This document shows positions 26,120 to 34,316 of a stretch of 64,000 nt of DNA, piece by piece; position 1 is the stretch's first letter; the number at the start of each line of letters is the position of its first letter. Under the pieces are notes generated by a model that ran no database searches, was not told where the DNA came from, and was given only the letters and a program-made list of their open reading frames with translations. The translations under genes were made by a program, and so were the position numbers. The DNA is from Armatimonadota bacterium. GTDB lineage: Bacteria; Armatimonadota; Zipacnadia; UBA1398; JAKPQA01. The stretch is from positions 1 through 64,000 of the forward strand of contig JAKPQA010000144.1 of the NCBI GenBank assembly GCA_029547025.1, in the 5' to 3' direction.

Positions 26120-26923
26120 CTACACGGGCTGTCCCTCACGCCTGTGTCGCCGAGCACCACACTGCCGGCATGTGGCGCCATCCCACTCATGCACTCCGGT
26201 CACCGCACACGGCCTCTGCTCGAGGGGCTCGAGCGGAGGAAGCAGTCGCCTCGGCACCCGACAGCTTGTCCGGGTCACGGCCACCGTCGAGACGAGCACG
26301 GCCCCCGCGAGGGACCACGCAGGCCGCAGGCCCAGGCCGTGGGACCCACCGGCATAGAGCAGCATAAAGACACCGGACCCCAACGCGCCTCGCCAGAGCC
26401 CGGCCATCCGTCGGCCGGCCTGACGCCGTTGCGCCGCGGTACCGTCCGAGGCGAACAGCCAGCCCTCGGGATCGGTGGCCGCCAAGTAGGCCAGCGGCCG
26501 GCGGCGGGCGAACGCCGCCAGGGTGTCGAGTACAACCACGCCTGCCACGAGCACCAGATACGCCCCCACCAGCCCCAGTACGCCGATCTCCCACCGGCGC
26601 AGCCCCAGCGCCAGGCCGGAGCGGCTCATCAGCGTGTAGAGGGGGATGACGAGCACACACGCCAGCGCCGAAGCCGCAACGACGTTGTGGTGACCATCCA
26701 CGCGGAGTCGTTGCGGCAGGTCTGCGGCGACGGGCCGTCTCAGGGCGACCGCCAGCAGCGAGCAGGCACGGGCCAGCATCATGAGGAGCCCACCCCCCAG
26801 CGCCACGGCCATCGGGGCGCTCCACACCCCATAGCCGAGACCGTCGCGAGCACACCACAGGCTCGCCCAAGCGAGCCCCACATACGCGACCACAAACGCC
26901 GAGACGCTGAGCACCCGCGTCAT
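26120..26923 (-). CDS. Integral membrane protein with C-terminal zinc-ribbon-like motif
   Basis: 267 residues from ATG 26923 (GGGAGTGG about 11 bases upstream); ATG 26980 would add 19 polar residues. Hydrophobic helices: VLSVSAFVVAYVGLAWASLW, APMAVALGGGLLMMLARACSL, VVAASALACVLVIPLY, IGVLGLVGAYLVLVAGVVVL, GALGSGVFMLLYAGG and AGAVLVSTVAV. The tail VHEWDGATCRQCGARRHR looks like a metal-binding knuckle with His, Trp and two Cys. A perfect palindrome, ATAGCA-CTC-TGCTAT at 26984-26998, just upstream could be an operator. Family not recognised. Confidence 0.65.
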   Translation of the reverse strand: MTRVLSVSAFVVAYVGLAWASLWCARDGLGYGVWSAPMAVALGGGLLMMLARACSLLAVALRRPVAADLPQRLRVDGHHNVVAASALACVLVIPLYTLMSRSGLALGLRRWEIGVLGLVGAYLVLVAGVVVLDTLAAFARRRPLAYLAATDPEGWLFASDGTAAQRRQAGRRMAGLWRGALGSGVFMLLYAGGSHGLGLRPAWSLAGAVLVSTVAVTRTSCRVPRRLLPPLEPLEQRPCAVTGVHEWDGATCRQCGARRHRREGQPV

Positions 26924-27178
26924 GCTGGGCGAACCACTCCCATCCCGCCACTTCGAGGACCCACCATAGATACCAAGCATACCATAGCACTCTGCTATTG
27001 TTTAGGGGCACTCAGCCTCTGGCGTGTCGAAGGACGCGTGGTGCCGGGGCAAGCGTCACGACCGGACGCGCTGTGGGACCACTGCGCGGGAGATACCGTG
27101 GTACCCCCATGGTGGGAGAGGGTGAAAGGTGGCTGCTGAGGAAACCTGCAGGGCCGCCGCGGGTGCCTCTTGTGCAGG

Positions 27179-27287
27179 GTTGTGGAGGGTGTGGAGGGTT
27201 GTGGAGCGTTTCTGGGTGTTTTCGGCCGGAACGCGGCCTCTCGCAAAAAACACGCGAGAACCCTCCACAACGCTCCACGCTCCACAC
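27179..27287. repeat. Imperfect inverted and tandem repeats (GTTGTGGAG units)
   Basis: GTTGTGGAGGGT at 27179-27190 is an exact reverse complement of 27260-27271. A second left unit, GTTGTGGAGCG, starts at 27198, giving a 19-base tandem spacing. CTCCACAC at 27280-27287 pairs with 27189-27196. Between the arms, CTCGC (27239-27243) and GCGAG (27254-27258) form a small hairpin over an A-rich loop. It could be a folded RNA, a regulatory element or a mobile-element end. Confidence 0.55.
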
Positions 27288-27481
27288 TTCAGGTGGTGAA
27301 CACGCGCGCGAGACCTTCCCCGGACAAGCGGCTACGGGAGGCGACGGGCGAGTAGTGTCTCGTGACCCACCTGCGTTCGTCGAGCTCCCGCCCGGGTCGG
27401 GTGTGGCTCATGGCATGCTCGCCGTTGGCTTCGGCCCAGGCGGTATGGGCCGACGGGCCTTCTACGCAAACTCATGTATGT

Positions 27482-27510
27482 ATTATAGCACATCAGACAA
27501 CATAAGTCAA
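27482..27510 (-). promoter_or_regulatory. Near-consensus sigma-70 promoter
   Basis: On the minus strand a TTGACT -35 box (27510-27505) is followed by exactly 17 bases and a perfect TATAAT -10 box (27487-27482). The expected start site, 6-8 bases on, falls at or next to an ATG at 27475. That ATG opens a 47-residue Arg-rich frame ending at 27332, so the transcript could be leaderless. The next firm gene downstream is the membrane protein at 26923, about 550 bases away. Confidence 0.7.
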
Positions 27511-27771
27511 TCAAAAGGATGTAGACTAAAGGCATGATACGGAGCGAGCACGGCTCGCCCCCGGTGCTGGCCCCAGGCGCCATGTTGAGGACCGAGGGGC
27601 TGACGCAACTCGGTTCTGCTGCCTTTGGGGCGTCAGCGCCGGCCGCCGCCCGGGCGAGTGGGTCCGCCGATCCGGCGTGGGGGCAGCCCGCGGCTCAAGC
27701 GCGGCCTCCCAGTCGCCGAAGAACGGAGAGGAGTTACACGAGTATTCGCAGGACGCTCCTCGGAGGACGCC

Positions 27772-28692
27772 ATGCCCCGCGCTATCGCCCAAGCTCGCAC
27801 CGCTGATCTGCCCGACCTGATCCGATGCTGGAACCAGATCATGGTGTACGACACCATGTCGCGCCAGGAGATGAGCCGCGCGCTCTTCTGCAGCGAACGG
27901 CACACGGCCCTCGTCGCACGCGTCGATAGCCACACGGTGGGCCTGGTGGGATGCATCGTTCCTGAAGCCGGCGGGCCCACCGGGCATATCACGATGCTGT
28001 GCGCCGCGGACGAGCCGGTGGCGACCGACCTGCTGGCGCACGCAGAGGATCTGCTCCTCGGCGAGGGAGTCTCCCGGGTGGTGGCCTCCGAATACGGTGG
28101 CAGCCCCCTGGCTCCCGGCACCGACCCGCGTTACGCGCCCATCCGCGCAGGATTCGAGCGGGCCGGCTACCGCCACATCCGTGATCTGGAGGACATGGAA
28201 CTCTGTCTCACGGACTACGAGCCGACTCCACACCAGCAGCGGGCCATCGAGAAGGCCGCAGCGTACGGGGTCGAGGTGAGGCCCTGGTCTCCTGAACTCG
28301 TTCGGCGGCTCACTCGCTTCGCGGGTGTGGCGCGCGCCTCGGGCCACCTACCCGCGGGCTGGTTCTGGGAAGGCTGGGAGCAGGGCCCGAACATGGTCGT
28401 CGCTCTTCGCGGCGAGGAAGCTGTCGGCTACGCCCGCTACGACCCAGCGCCGAGAGGTTTCTACGGCCGCTACCACCGCCGCAACGCCGGGGCGTTCGGC
28501 CCGACTGGAGTGCTGGCCGATCACCGAGGCCATGGTGTGGGCACCTGGATGCTGGCCCACGCCTGCCTCGCGGTGAAACGCGCGGGCTGCGAATGGCTGT
28601 GGGCCGGCTGGACCAACACGCCTTTCTACATCCCGAACGAGTGGGCGGTCTGCCGCCGGTACGCCGTGTGGCAGAAGGACCTGGGGGGCTGA
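27772..28692 (+). CDS. Double GNAT-domain acetyltransferase
   Basis: 306 residues from ATG 27772 with GGAGGA 5 bases upstream. Two GNAT folds in tandem. Residues 1-~145 (AIAQARTADLPDLIRCWNQI ... GHITMLCAADEPVATDLLAH) have a degenerate cofactor loop. Residues ~160-306 have the acetyl-CoA pyrophosphate loop DHRGHGVGTWML, followed by NTPFYIPNEWAVCRRYAVWQ. The C-terminal half is likely catalytic and the N-terminal half structural. Substrate unknown; such proteins acetylate amines of antibiotics, peptides or sugars. Convergent with the metal transporter operon (138-base gap). Confidence 0.85.
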   Translation: MPRAIAQARTADLPDLIRCWNQIMVYDTMSRQEMSRALFCSERHTALVARVDSHTVGLVGCIVPEAGGPTGHITMLCAADEPVATDLLAHAEDLLLGEGVSRVVASEYGGSPLAPGTDPRYAPIRAGFERAGYRHIRDLEDMELCLTDYEPTPHQQRAIEKAAAYGVEVRPWSPELVRRLTRFAGVARASGHLPAGWFWEGWEQGPNMVVALRGEEAVGYARYDPAPRGFYGRYHRRNAGAFGPTGVLADHRGHGVGTWMLAHACLAVKRAGCEWLWAGWTNTPFYIPNEWAVCRRYAVWQKDLGG

Positions 28693-28830
28693 ACGCGACG
28701 ATGATCCCCTCGCCCGGCCCGGCAGGGCGGTGGGGCCCACGTGGGCCTCTGGGGGCGGGGAGCCCAGGGTCGAGGGCTCGAGACGCGGGCTGGGGAAGCC
28801 CTGGCCCGTGGGTGCGGAGCCGCTGCGCGC

Positions 28831-29697
28831 TCACGCCACGCCTCCGCGGCGGCGCGAAGTGGCCCGCCAGCACAGAGCGGCGAAGTAGGTCAGGCATGCG
28901 AGCAGGGCGGCCAGAGCACCCACAGAGAGGCGGACATAGTAGGACAGCCCGATAGCGACGAGGCCGGACACGAGGGCGATGCCGGTAGCGGTCACCATGG
29001 CCCGGCGCACCGACGCGCACAACAGCAGGGCGGTGGCGGCGGGCGCGACGAGCATGGCGTAGACCACGATGGCGCCCACACTCTTGAGCACCACGGCGCA
29101 TGAGAGCGCGATCAGCCCGAACAGCAGTGTGTTGTGCAGGCCGGCACGGATGCCGAACGACTTCGCTCCCTCGATATCGAAGGTGATGAACAGCAGCGGC
29201 CGACGGAACCACCAAACGATGCCGCACACGGCCAAGGTGACGCCCCCCATGAGCCACAGATCGCCATTGGTGAGCAGGAGGACATCGCCGAGCAGCACGC
29301 TCCACACGCGGGTAGCAGCTTCGGGGATCATCGACATGAGCAGTGCGGCGAGGGCCATGGAGAAGGCGAACCCGACGCCGATGGCAGTCTCGACCAGCTC
29401 GTCGGATCCGCGGTTACTGGCCCAAGCGGCCAGAAGGCCGAGGCCAACGGCGGCCAGGGCGGCGCCGACGAGAGGGTTCACGCCGATGATGAGGCCGTGA
29501 GTCTCGAGCACGATGACGAGCGCCGCGCCCGCGAGGGCGGCGTGGCTGGCACCCGAGACGAGGAACGTCGACCGCCGGAAGGCGGCGAAGGCGCCGCTGA
29601 CCCCGGCGTTGGCCGCGATCAGCACCACGCCAGCCAATGCCCGCAGGACGTAGGGCGACGCGATGTAGTCCAGAAACGAGTCAGTGGTCGGCGGCAT
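28831..29697 (-). CDS. Zinc/manganese-type ABC transporter permease (ABC-3 family)
   Basis: 288 residues from ATG 29697, inside the last codons of the ATPase gene (17-base overlap). About eight hydrophobic helices typical of ZnuB/MntB permeases: YVLRALAGVVLIAANAGVSG, FLVSGASHAALAGAALVIVL, LLGDVLLLTNGDLWLM and VVLKSVGAIVVYAMLVAPAA are family-like segments. It forms the membrane channel of a divalent metal importer with the two upstream genes. Metal identity (Zn, Mn or Fe) cannot be told from the permease. Confidence 0.92.
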   Translation of the reverse strand: MPPTTDSFLDYIASPYVLRALAGVVLIAANAGVSGAFAAFRRSTFLVSGASHAALAGAALVIVLETHGLIIGVNPLVGAALAAVGLGLLAAWASNRGSDELVETAIGVGFAFSMALAALLMSMIPEAATRVWSVLLGDVLLLTNGDLWLMGGVTLAVCGIVWWFRRPLLFITFDIEGAKSFGIRAGLHNTLLFGLIALSCAVVLKSVGAIVVYAMLVAPAATALLLCASVRRAMVTATGIALVSGLVAIGLSYYVRLSVGALAALLACLTYFAALCWRATSRRRGGVA

Positions 29698-30478
29698 GGT
29701 CAGTGATCGGATGGAGCACCCCGTCATCACACACGAGCACGGGCACCTCGGCCCCATAGGCCTCGGCCAGCAACTCTGGCGTGAGAGTCTCTCCTGGTGT
29801 GCCAAAGGCCACCATGCGATTGTCCAGCAGCAGCACGTGGTCGACGAAGTGTGCCAACGGGTTGATGTTGTGTACAACGGCCATGACGGTCACGTGCTTC
29901 TCGCGCGAGAGCCAGGCCAAGAGCTCCACCAGCTCGTTACGGTGGACCACGTCGACGCCGGCGAAGGGCTCGTCCATCAGAAGCAGGTGTGGGTCGACCA
30001 CGAGCGCGCGGGCCACGAGCACACGTTGCTGCTGGCCCCCGCTCAGCGACCCGAACGGCCGGTGGGCCAGGTCCGCCATACCGACCATGGCCAGGGCGTC
30101 ATTGACGCGGGCTGTCAGGTTGCCGTGGCCGCCGCGGCCGACGCCGCGCGTGCTGGCAGCGAGACCCACGATGTCGCGTGGACACATGGGGAGATGCTGG
30201 TTCACCGAATCGTGTTGCGGAACGTAGCCGATGATCCGCTGAATCTCACGCCGGTACTCCCAGGCCTCGCGCCCGGCGACTCGGATGCTCCCTCGCGTGG
30301 GCCGGAGCAGGCCCAGAACGGCCCGCACGAGAGTGCTCTTCCCCGACCCGTTCGGCCCCATGACCGCGAGGAATGCGCCGCGCCGCAGCTCAAATGAGAC
30401 CCCACGGAGGGCACAAACCGGCGGGCTGACGTAGTCATAGCCAAGCCCCACGGCCTCAACGACGATGTCGCCAGTCAT
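29681..30478 (-). CDS. Metal ABC transporter ATP-binding protein
   Basis: 265 residues from ATG 30478. Walker A GPNGSGKST, Q-loop in GYVPQHDSVN, signature LSGGQQQR, Walker B HLLLMDEPFAGVD and switch His in VVHN. This is the ZnuC/MntA subgroup that energises ABC-3 permeases at the inner membrane. It overlaps the binding-protein gene by 23 bases and the permease gene by 17, a compact operon in the order binding protein, ATPase, permease. The long upstream extension of the open frame is rejected because it lies inside the preceding gene. Confidence 0.93.
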   Translation of the reverse strand: MTGDIVVEAVGLGYDYVSPPVCALRGVSFELRRGAFLAVMGPNGSGKSTLVRAVLGLLRPTRGSIRVAGREAWEYRREIQRIIGYVPQHDSVNQHLPMCPRDIVGLAASTRGVGRGGHGNLTARVNDALAMVGMADLAHRPFGSLSGGQQQRVLVARALVVDPHLLLMDEPFAGVDVVHRNELVELLAWLSREKHVTVMAVVHNINPLAHFVDHVLLLDNRMVAFGTPGETLTPELLAEAYGAEVPVLVCDDGVLHPITDHAADH

Positions 30479-31538
30479 CCCATCTCGGCCCCTCGAAGAT
30501 ACCCGCCCCGGCCACCTCGGCGCGGCCCCGCCGACACGACCGCAACCGGGCGGCCAGCCACCCGATGGCGACCAGGGCCGCCGCGAGAACCGCGCCTGCC
30601 AGGCGCCACGGACAACCCGGAGGAACCGCAGCGCTCGCACTCCTCGCGGGCTCAGGCGCGGCCGCCGTCAGGGCGGCCACATTGTAGTAGGCCTCGGAGA
30701 GATAGGACGAGGCCCCCGCAGTGGGCTGGAGGAAGCGGGCATAGATCACCCGCGAGTGACCATCGTGCGCGACCTGGCGCGAGACCTCACCCAGCTTCGA
30801 GTCTCTCATGCTGTCCGGGCAAACCACACCGGCGAGCTCACCCGATTTGAGACGCTCCACCACCTGCGCGAGCTGGCGCCCGCTCAGCGCACCCGCCCCC
30901 TCAGTCATCAGCACGCTGCCCACGCGGTACCCCATGTTCGACACCGTGTAGACCAGACAGGCGTCAGCGACAACGAAGGCGGCTCCCTTGAGTCCAGCGG
31001 CCTCGACCAGCGCGGCAGACGTGGCCTCGAGCGCCGACACCTCGTGCTCGAACTGGGCGAGCCGAGCCTGGACGAGGGCGGAGTCCACGCCCAGGCCCGG
31101 TAGCGCGTCGGCGAGTGCGCGCGCGATGGCCCGGGCATTCGTCCAGTCCAGCCAAAACCCGTGGAACGTCTGCGGCAGGCCGGGGAAATCGAGCAGGCGG
31201 GCACCGTGTGCCTGGTAGTCGGGCCAGTCCACGGCGGGCACGCCGGCCAGCGATTCGCGCAGGTGCCTCTCGAAGTGCAGAAAGGCACTGTTCGTGTAGA
31301 CCATCAACCGCGCCCGGCGCAAGCCTACAACGGTATCCGCGCTGACCGAGAACCCGTGAGGGTCGACGCCCGGTGGGAGCACCGAGAGGCACTCGACGCT
31401 ATCGCCCGCCAGGGTCTCGACGATCGGCACGACGTCGGGTATCGAGGTCACGACCAAAGGATGCCCGCCTGCCGCGGCTACCGGACTGCTCAATGCGGCG
31501 ACAAGCCAAGCGAGCACCACCGTCACGCCCCCTCTCAT
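30456..31538 (-). CDS. Metal ABC transporter substrate-binding protein with C-terminal membrane anchor
   Basis: 360 residues from ATG 31538 with a signal peptide (MRGGVTVVLAWLVAALSSPVAAA). ZnuA/TroA (cluster A-I) fold: VTSIPDVVPIVETLAGD, first ligand in PPGVDPHGFSVS, second His in FHGFWLDW, then LSGRQLAQVVERLKSGE. The usual third ligand (H-D-A-F/Y region) reads VVADACLVYTVS, so His is replaced. The fourth region, VVCPDSMRDSK, offers Asp. A hydrophobic helix (RLAGAVLAAALVAIGWLAARL) and basic tail close the protein, unlike normal free or lipid-anchored binding proteins. It is therefore probably tethered through the C-terminus. Ligand site unusual, so metal choice is open. Confidence 0.85.
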   Translation of the reverse strand: MRGGVTVVLAWLVAALSSPVAAAGGHPLVVTSIPDVVPIVETLAGDSVECLSVLPPGVDPHGFSVSADTVVGLRRARLMVYTNSAFLHFERHLRESLAGVPAVDWPDYQAHGARLLDFPGLPQTFHGFWLDWTNARAIARALADALPGLGVDSALVQARLAQFEHEVSALEATSAALVEAAGLKGAAFVVADACLVYTVSNMGYRVGSVLMTEGAGALSGRQLAQVVERLKSGELAGVVCPDSMRDSKLGEVSRQVAHDGHSRVIYARFLQPTAGASSYLSEAYYNVAALTAAAPEPARSASAAVPPGCPWRLAGAVLAAALVAIGWLAARLRSCRRGRAEVAGAGIFEGPRWDDWRHRR

Positions 31539-31624
31539 CCCGCGGGTAGCCCATCCCTCGGACCACCAACCTACTGGACGCGCCGGCGGTTCCCTCGGAC
31601 ACCCCCACAGCGGCAAGCAGCCGA

Positions 31625-32869
31625 CTACGGCCCGACCGGCGCCTCGGCAACCGGCTCGCGCTGGCCGCGGAGGAGGGCGATGCCCTCTCGGACGACCTGG
31701 AGATAGGCATCGCTCGCAAGGCCTTCGTAGCCCACGAAGTGGCCCTCGACCGGCGGAGCGCTGGTCACCTTGAAGATAGCCGTGCCCTCATCGACCTCGT
31801 CGAACATGGCGACGTAGGCCGTGTCGACGCCCAGCTCACGCAACCGGAGGAACTGCTCCCACAGGAACTGGCCCTTCCGGCGTGGGATCCGCGTCGTCCC
31901 GGGCGGCTTCTGCATCAGGTTATCCCAACTGAAGCCCGGATAGACCACCGGGATCCAGAGCACGCCCTCGCGATCGCACTCGGCCTTGTCGTCGGGCCAG
32001 TAGTGCGTCGAGGCGTGGGAGACGCCGGCGTCATCGAGGGTATAGTTGCCGATGTTCCATGGGCAGTAGGCACCGAAGCGGTGGACGAAGACCGGCCATT
32101 CGGGGTCCGGGCATGCGCGCCAGTTCCAGTCGCCGCCACCCACGAGGAACGCAGAGTAGGGCCCGGGCTCCGCGAAGAAGTCGATCAGCCGGTTGGCCAG
32201 TTGTGCCGACATGCGGTTGGTCTGTATGCCGTGGTAGAAGCCCCAGATCTGGACGACCGGCCGGCCGCCCTCGTGGAGGTACTGCGCGTCGGCCACGATG
32301 GCCTCATCGACCATGTGCTTCCAGTCGGCGGTCACCACGTCGTAGATGCGCTCCGTGGGCATTCCCGCGATATCGTATGAGAGCGCCCACGCGCGACCGG
32401 CGGACTGCGCAGCGGCACGCACGTGCTCGAGCACGCGGCGTCGCGATGGGTAGCGCTCTTCCAGCGGCCCGCCGGGCAGATCCACGGCGAAGTGCTGAAG
32501 CCACGCGCCGTCGATGTCGTACTCGCGCATCCACTCGAAGTGGGTGCGCACCACGGCGGCGCTGTCGGAGCTGAACAGCGTGGCCTGTGAACCGTCGGGG
32601 TGCGTGAACCCCGGCGCCACGTGGCGCTCGGCCTCGGGGTATTCGCTCATGTCGGGCCACATCTCGAACGTGAGCGTGTCGGGCGCGATCCGCGCCGAGT
32701 CGCGGCTCCAGTGGACCCAGCCCATGTTCGCCGCGTCCCCCGGGCACCGAAACCAGCCCTGGTAGCCGCACATGACCTTGCCGCGGATCGTCGTGGCATC
32801 GACCACAGGGACTTGGGCGAGACACGGGCACGTTGCGACGAGCAGCAGCGGGGTGATGGCGTTCCTCAA
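31625..32869 (-). CDS. Secreted glycoside hydrolase family 99/71-like protein
   Basis: 414 residues from TTG 32869; this start gives a signal peptide (LRNAITPLLLVATCPCLAQ), while the longer open frame upstream is low-complexity. The typical opening KVMCGYQGWFRCPGD is followed by MGWVHWSRDSARIAPDTLTF and WPDMSEYPEAER, then barrel segments HFEWMREYDIDGAWLQHFAV, AWALSYDIAGM and VVQIWGFYHGIQTN. The end has TAYVAMFDEVDEGTAIFKV. This pattern is shared by GH71/GH99-like proteins annotated as endo-acting or xylosidase/arabinosidase-type in gut and soil bacteria. Acidic residues in MFDEVDEGT are catalytic candidates. Stop is 86 bases upstream of the metal-binding protein gene on the same strand. Confidence 0.78.
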   Translation of the reverse strand: MRNAITPLLLVATCPCLAQVPVVDATTIRGKVMCGYQGWFRCPGDAANMGWVHWSRDSARIAPDTLTFEMWPDMSEYPEAERHVAPGFTHPDGSQATLFSSDSAAVVRTHFEWMREYDIDGAWLQHFAVDLPGGPLEERYPSRRRVLEHVRAAAQSAGRAWALSYDIAGMPTERIYDVVTADWKHMVDEAIVADAQYLHEGGRPVVQIWGFYHGIQTNRMSAQLANRLIDFFAEPGPYSAFLVGGGDWNWRACPDPEWPVFVHRFGAYCPWNIGNYTLDDAGVSHASTHYWPDDKAECDREGVLWIPVVYPGFSWDNLMQKPPGTTRIPRRKGQFLWEQFLRLRELGVDTAYVAMFDEVDEGTAIFKVTSAPPVEGHFVGYEGLASDAYLQVVREGIALLRGQREPVAEAPVGP

Positions 32870-33011
32870 CGATGGGCACTCCCGTCGGTGCGTCTGGCAA
32901 CACGGGTTCGCTGGGCGGACGCGGCCAGCCTGCGGAGGGACCACGCTGAGTACCGCCGGGCGGTGGACCGTCCTGTATAGTAAGCGAATGGGAGAGCAGG
33001 AGGCGGCCAGT

Positions 33012-34283
33012 GTGTGGATCCGCGGCGTTCGGCTTGTGGCGTGGGTGGTCGTTATGGCACCTCTCGTGGGGTGCGCCTGGGTCCCCGAGGGCGGCGGCGG
33101 CACGAACGTGCCGGACCGTGCCCTGCTGGTCACGCTCACCTTGGCCGATCGGGTCGACGCGAACTACTACTACTACTTGGCCATCGACACCGATGACGAC
33201 CGCACCGACGGGCCCCTGCCGCTCTACGAGGGGCCCTTCTGGGGCAACGGCTGGGGAACGGGCTCGATGACCTACTTCGTCTCGTACCACGCGGGAGCGT
33301 ACGGCGTGTACCGCCCTGCCATCCTGGCTGATCTCGTGCCGCGCTCAATCACGGGGGAGCCGGTCGAGACGGGCATTGCTGCCGTCTCGGGCAGCCCAAC
33401 CGCACCCGTGGCGGGCATCCACAAGCTGACCGTGGACCGCATCAACTATGGGGCCGTCGCCATTGATACCGCCGGCACCGTCCAGTCCGCCGCCAACGCT
33501 TCCTTCCAGGGGGCGGGTACGCTGACGATTGGCACCGACGCGGAGGGCCGGGTCGCTGCCGGCAGCATCGTGTTCACCCCGGCGGAGACCGGCGGGCGCC
33601 CGCTGACATCGGCGGAGCAGAGCGCCGTCGCCGACCTGAACCGAGGTGGCGCCCTCCTGGCCCCCAACTCTTTGAGCGCCCTGGGACTGGCGTTGACGCT
33701 CGCGCCCACGCCGGCCGCCGGCGTCCAGACGCTGACCATCGCGCCCACGACGGGCGCTGTGACCGATCGGTTTGAGGCGTACTTCGACACGGGCGACTAT
33801 ATGGCGAGCGGCGTGCTGTACGCCAACCAAGCCAACTCCGAGGGGCCAACGCCCATCCTACCCGGCGTCCGGTTCACGACAGGGGACCTGGTGCAGGGGG
33901 GCGTGTCCAACGTGATCACCCAGTTCGACGTCACCGCCAACTACTTGGGACTGCCCTTCGCGGGCACGGTCCCGCGCGGAACCGGGCTTGCCAGCCGGCA
34001 GTTGGCCTTCGAGATCGACCTCGCGCAGATCGGCGACCCACAGGACCGCATCGACCTCAACTTCATCACCACCGATGAGCTGATCTTCGATCCAGAGATC
34101 GCCGGCCCCAAGCGCTACGATGGCCTCGGCAACACGGGCAACCAGTTCGTAACGCTGAACCTGAACACCAACTACACCTACGCCAATGATGACGCAACCT
34201 ATCCGGAGTACTCGGGGGACGCCAACCCCGCGGCCATCGATATCGTCGACTGGCGAATCGAAGTCATACTGGCAAACCGGTGA
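33012..34283 (+). CDS. Lipoprotein of unknown function
   Basis: 423 residues from GTG 33012, chosen for GGAGG nine bases upstream and a compact lipoprotein signal: LVAWVVVMAPLVGC, with lipidated Cys near residue 21. ATG 32988 is an alternative. The mature part is beta-rich and Thr/Ala/Gly-rich: ALLVTLTLADRVDANYYYYL, LAIDTDDDRTDGPLPLYEGP, TGSMTYFVSYHAGAYGVYRP, later VNFIT-like strands ending in DIVDWRIEVILANR. It describes no enzyme I know. The DTDDD segment could bind calcium. Divergent from the GH99-like gene, sharing a 142-base promoter region. Confidence 0.72.
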   Translation: MWIRGVRLVAWVVVMAPLVGCAWVPEGGGGTNVPDRALLVTLTLADRVDANYYYYLAIDTDDDRTDGPLPLYEGPFWGNGWGTGSMTYFVSYHAGAYGVYRPAILADLVPRSITGEPVETGIAAVSGSPTAPVAGIHKLTVDRINYGAVAIDTAGTVQSAANASFQGAGTLTIGTDAEGRVAAGSIVFTPAETGGRPLTSAEQSAVADLNRGGALLAPNSLSALGLALTLAPTPAAGVQTLTIAPTTGAVTDRFEAYFDTGDYMASGVLYANQANSEGPTPILPGVRFTTGDLVQGGVSNVITQFDVTANYLGLPFAGTVPRGTGLASRQLAFEIDLAQIGDPQDRIDLNFITTDELIFDPEIAGPKRYDGLGNTGNQFVTLNLNTNYTYANDDATYPEYSGDANPAAIDIVDWRIEVILANR

Positions 34284-34316
34284 CCCGGACGGCACAGGGC
34301 AGAGGGCCCGGCCGGC

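Larger units (their letters stand above)
26924..27771. other. Structured intergenic region with AT-rich island
   Basis: Nearly 850 bases between divergent genes. From left: a palindrome at 26984-26998; a repeat-rich hairpin region at 27179-27287; an AT-rich island at about 27465-27542, sharply below the surrounding GC, which holds a near-consensus minus-strand promoter; then the leader of the GNAT gene. Long frames here are Pro/Arg/Gly-rich and unconvincing. A non-coding RNA transcribed leftwards from the promoter is possible but unproven. Confidence 0.55.

Noticed and set aside
27332-27475. 47-residue Arg-rich minus-strand frame as a real gene
   Set aside because: Only its promoter position supports it; composition is typical of random GC-rich DNA, so it is mentioned only in the promoter entry and finding.
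32869-33139. N-terminal extension of the GH99-like protein
   Set aside because: About 90 extra residues are Pro/Thr/Arg filler, and they run into the start region of the divergent lipoprotein gene; the signal peptide starts at 32869.
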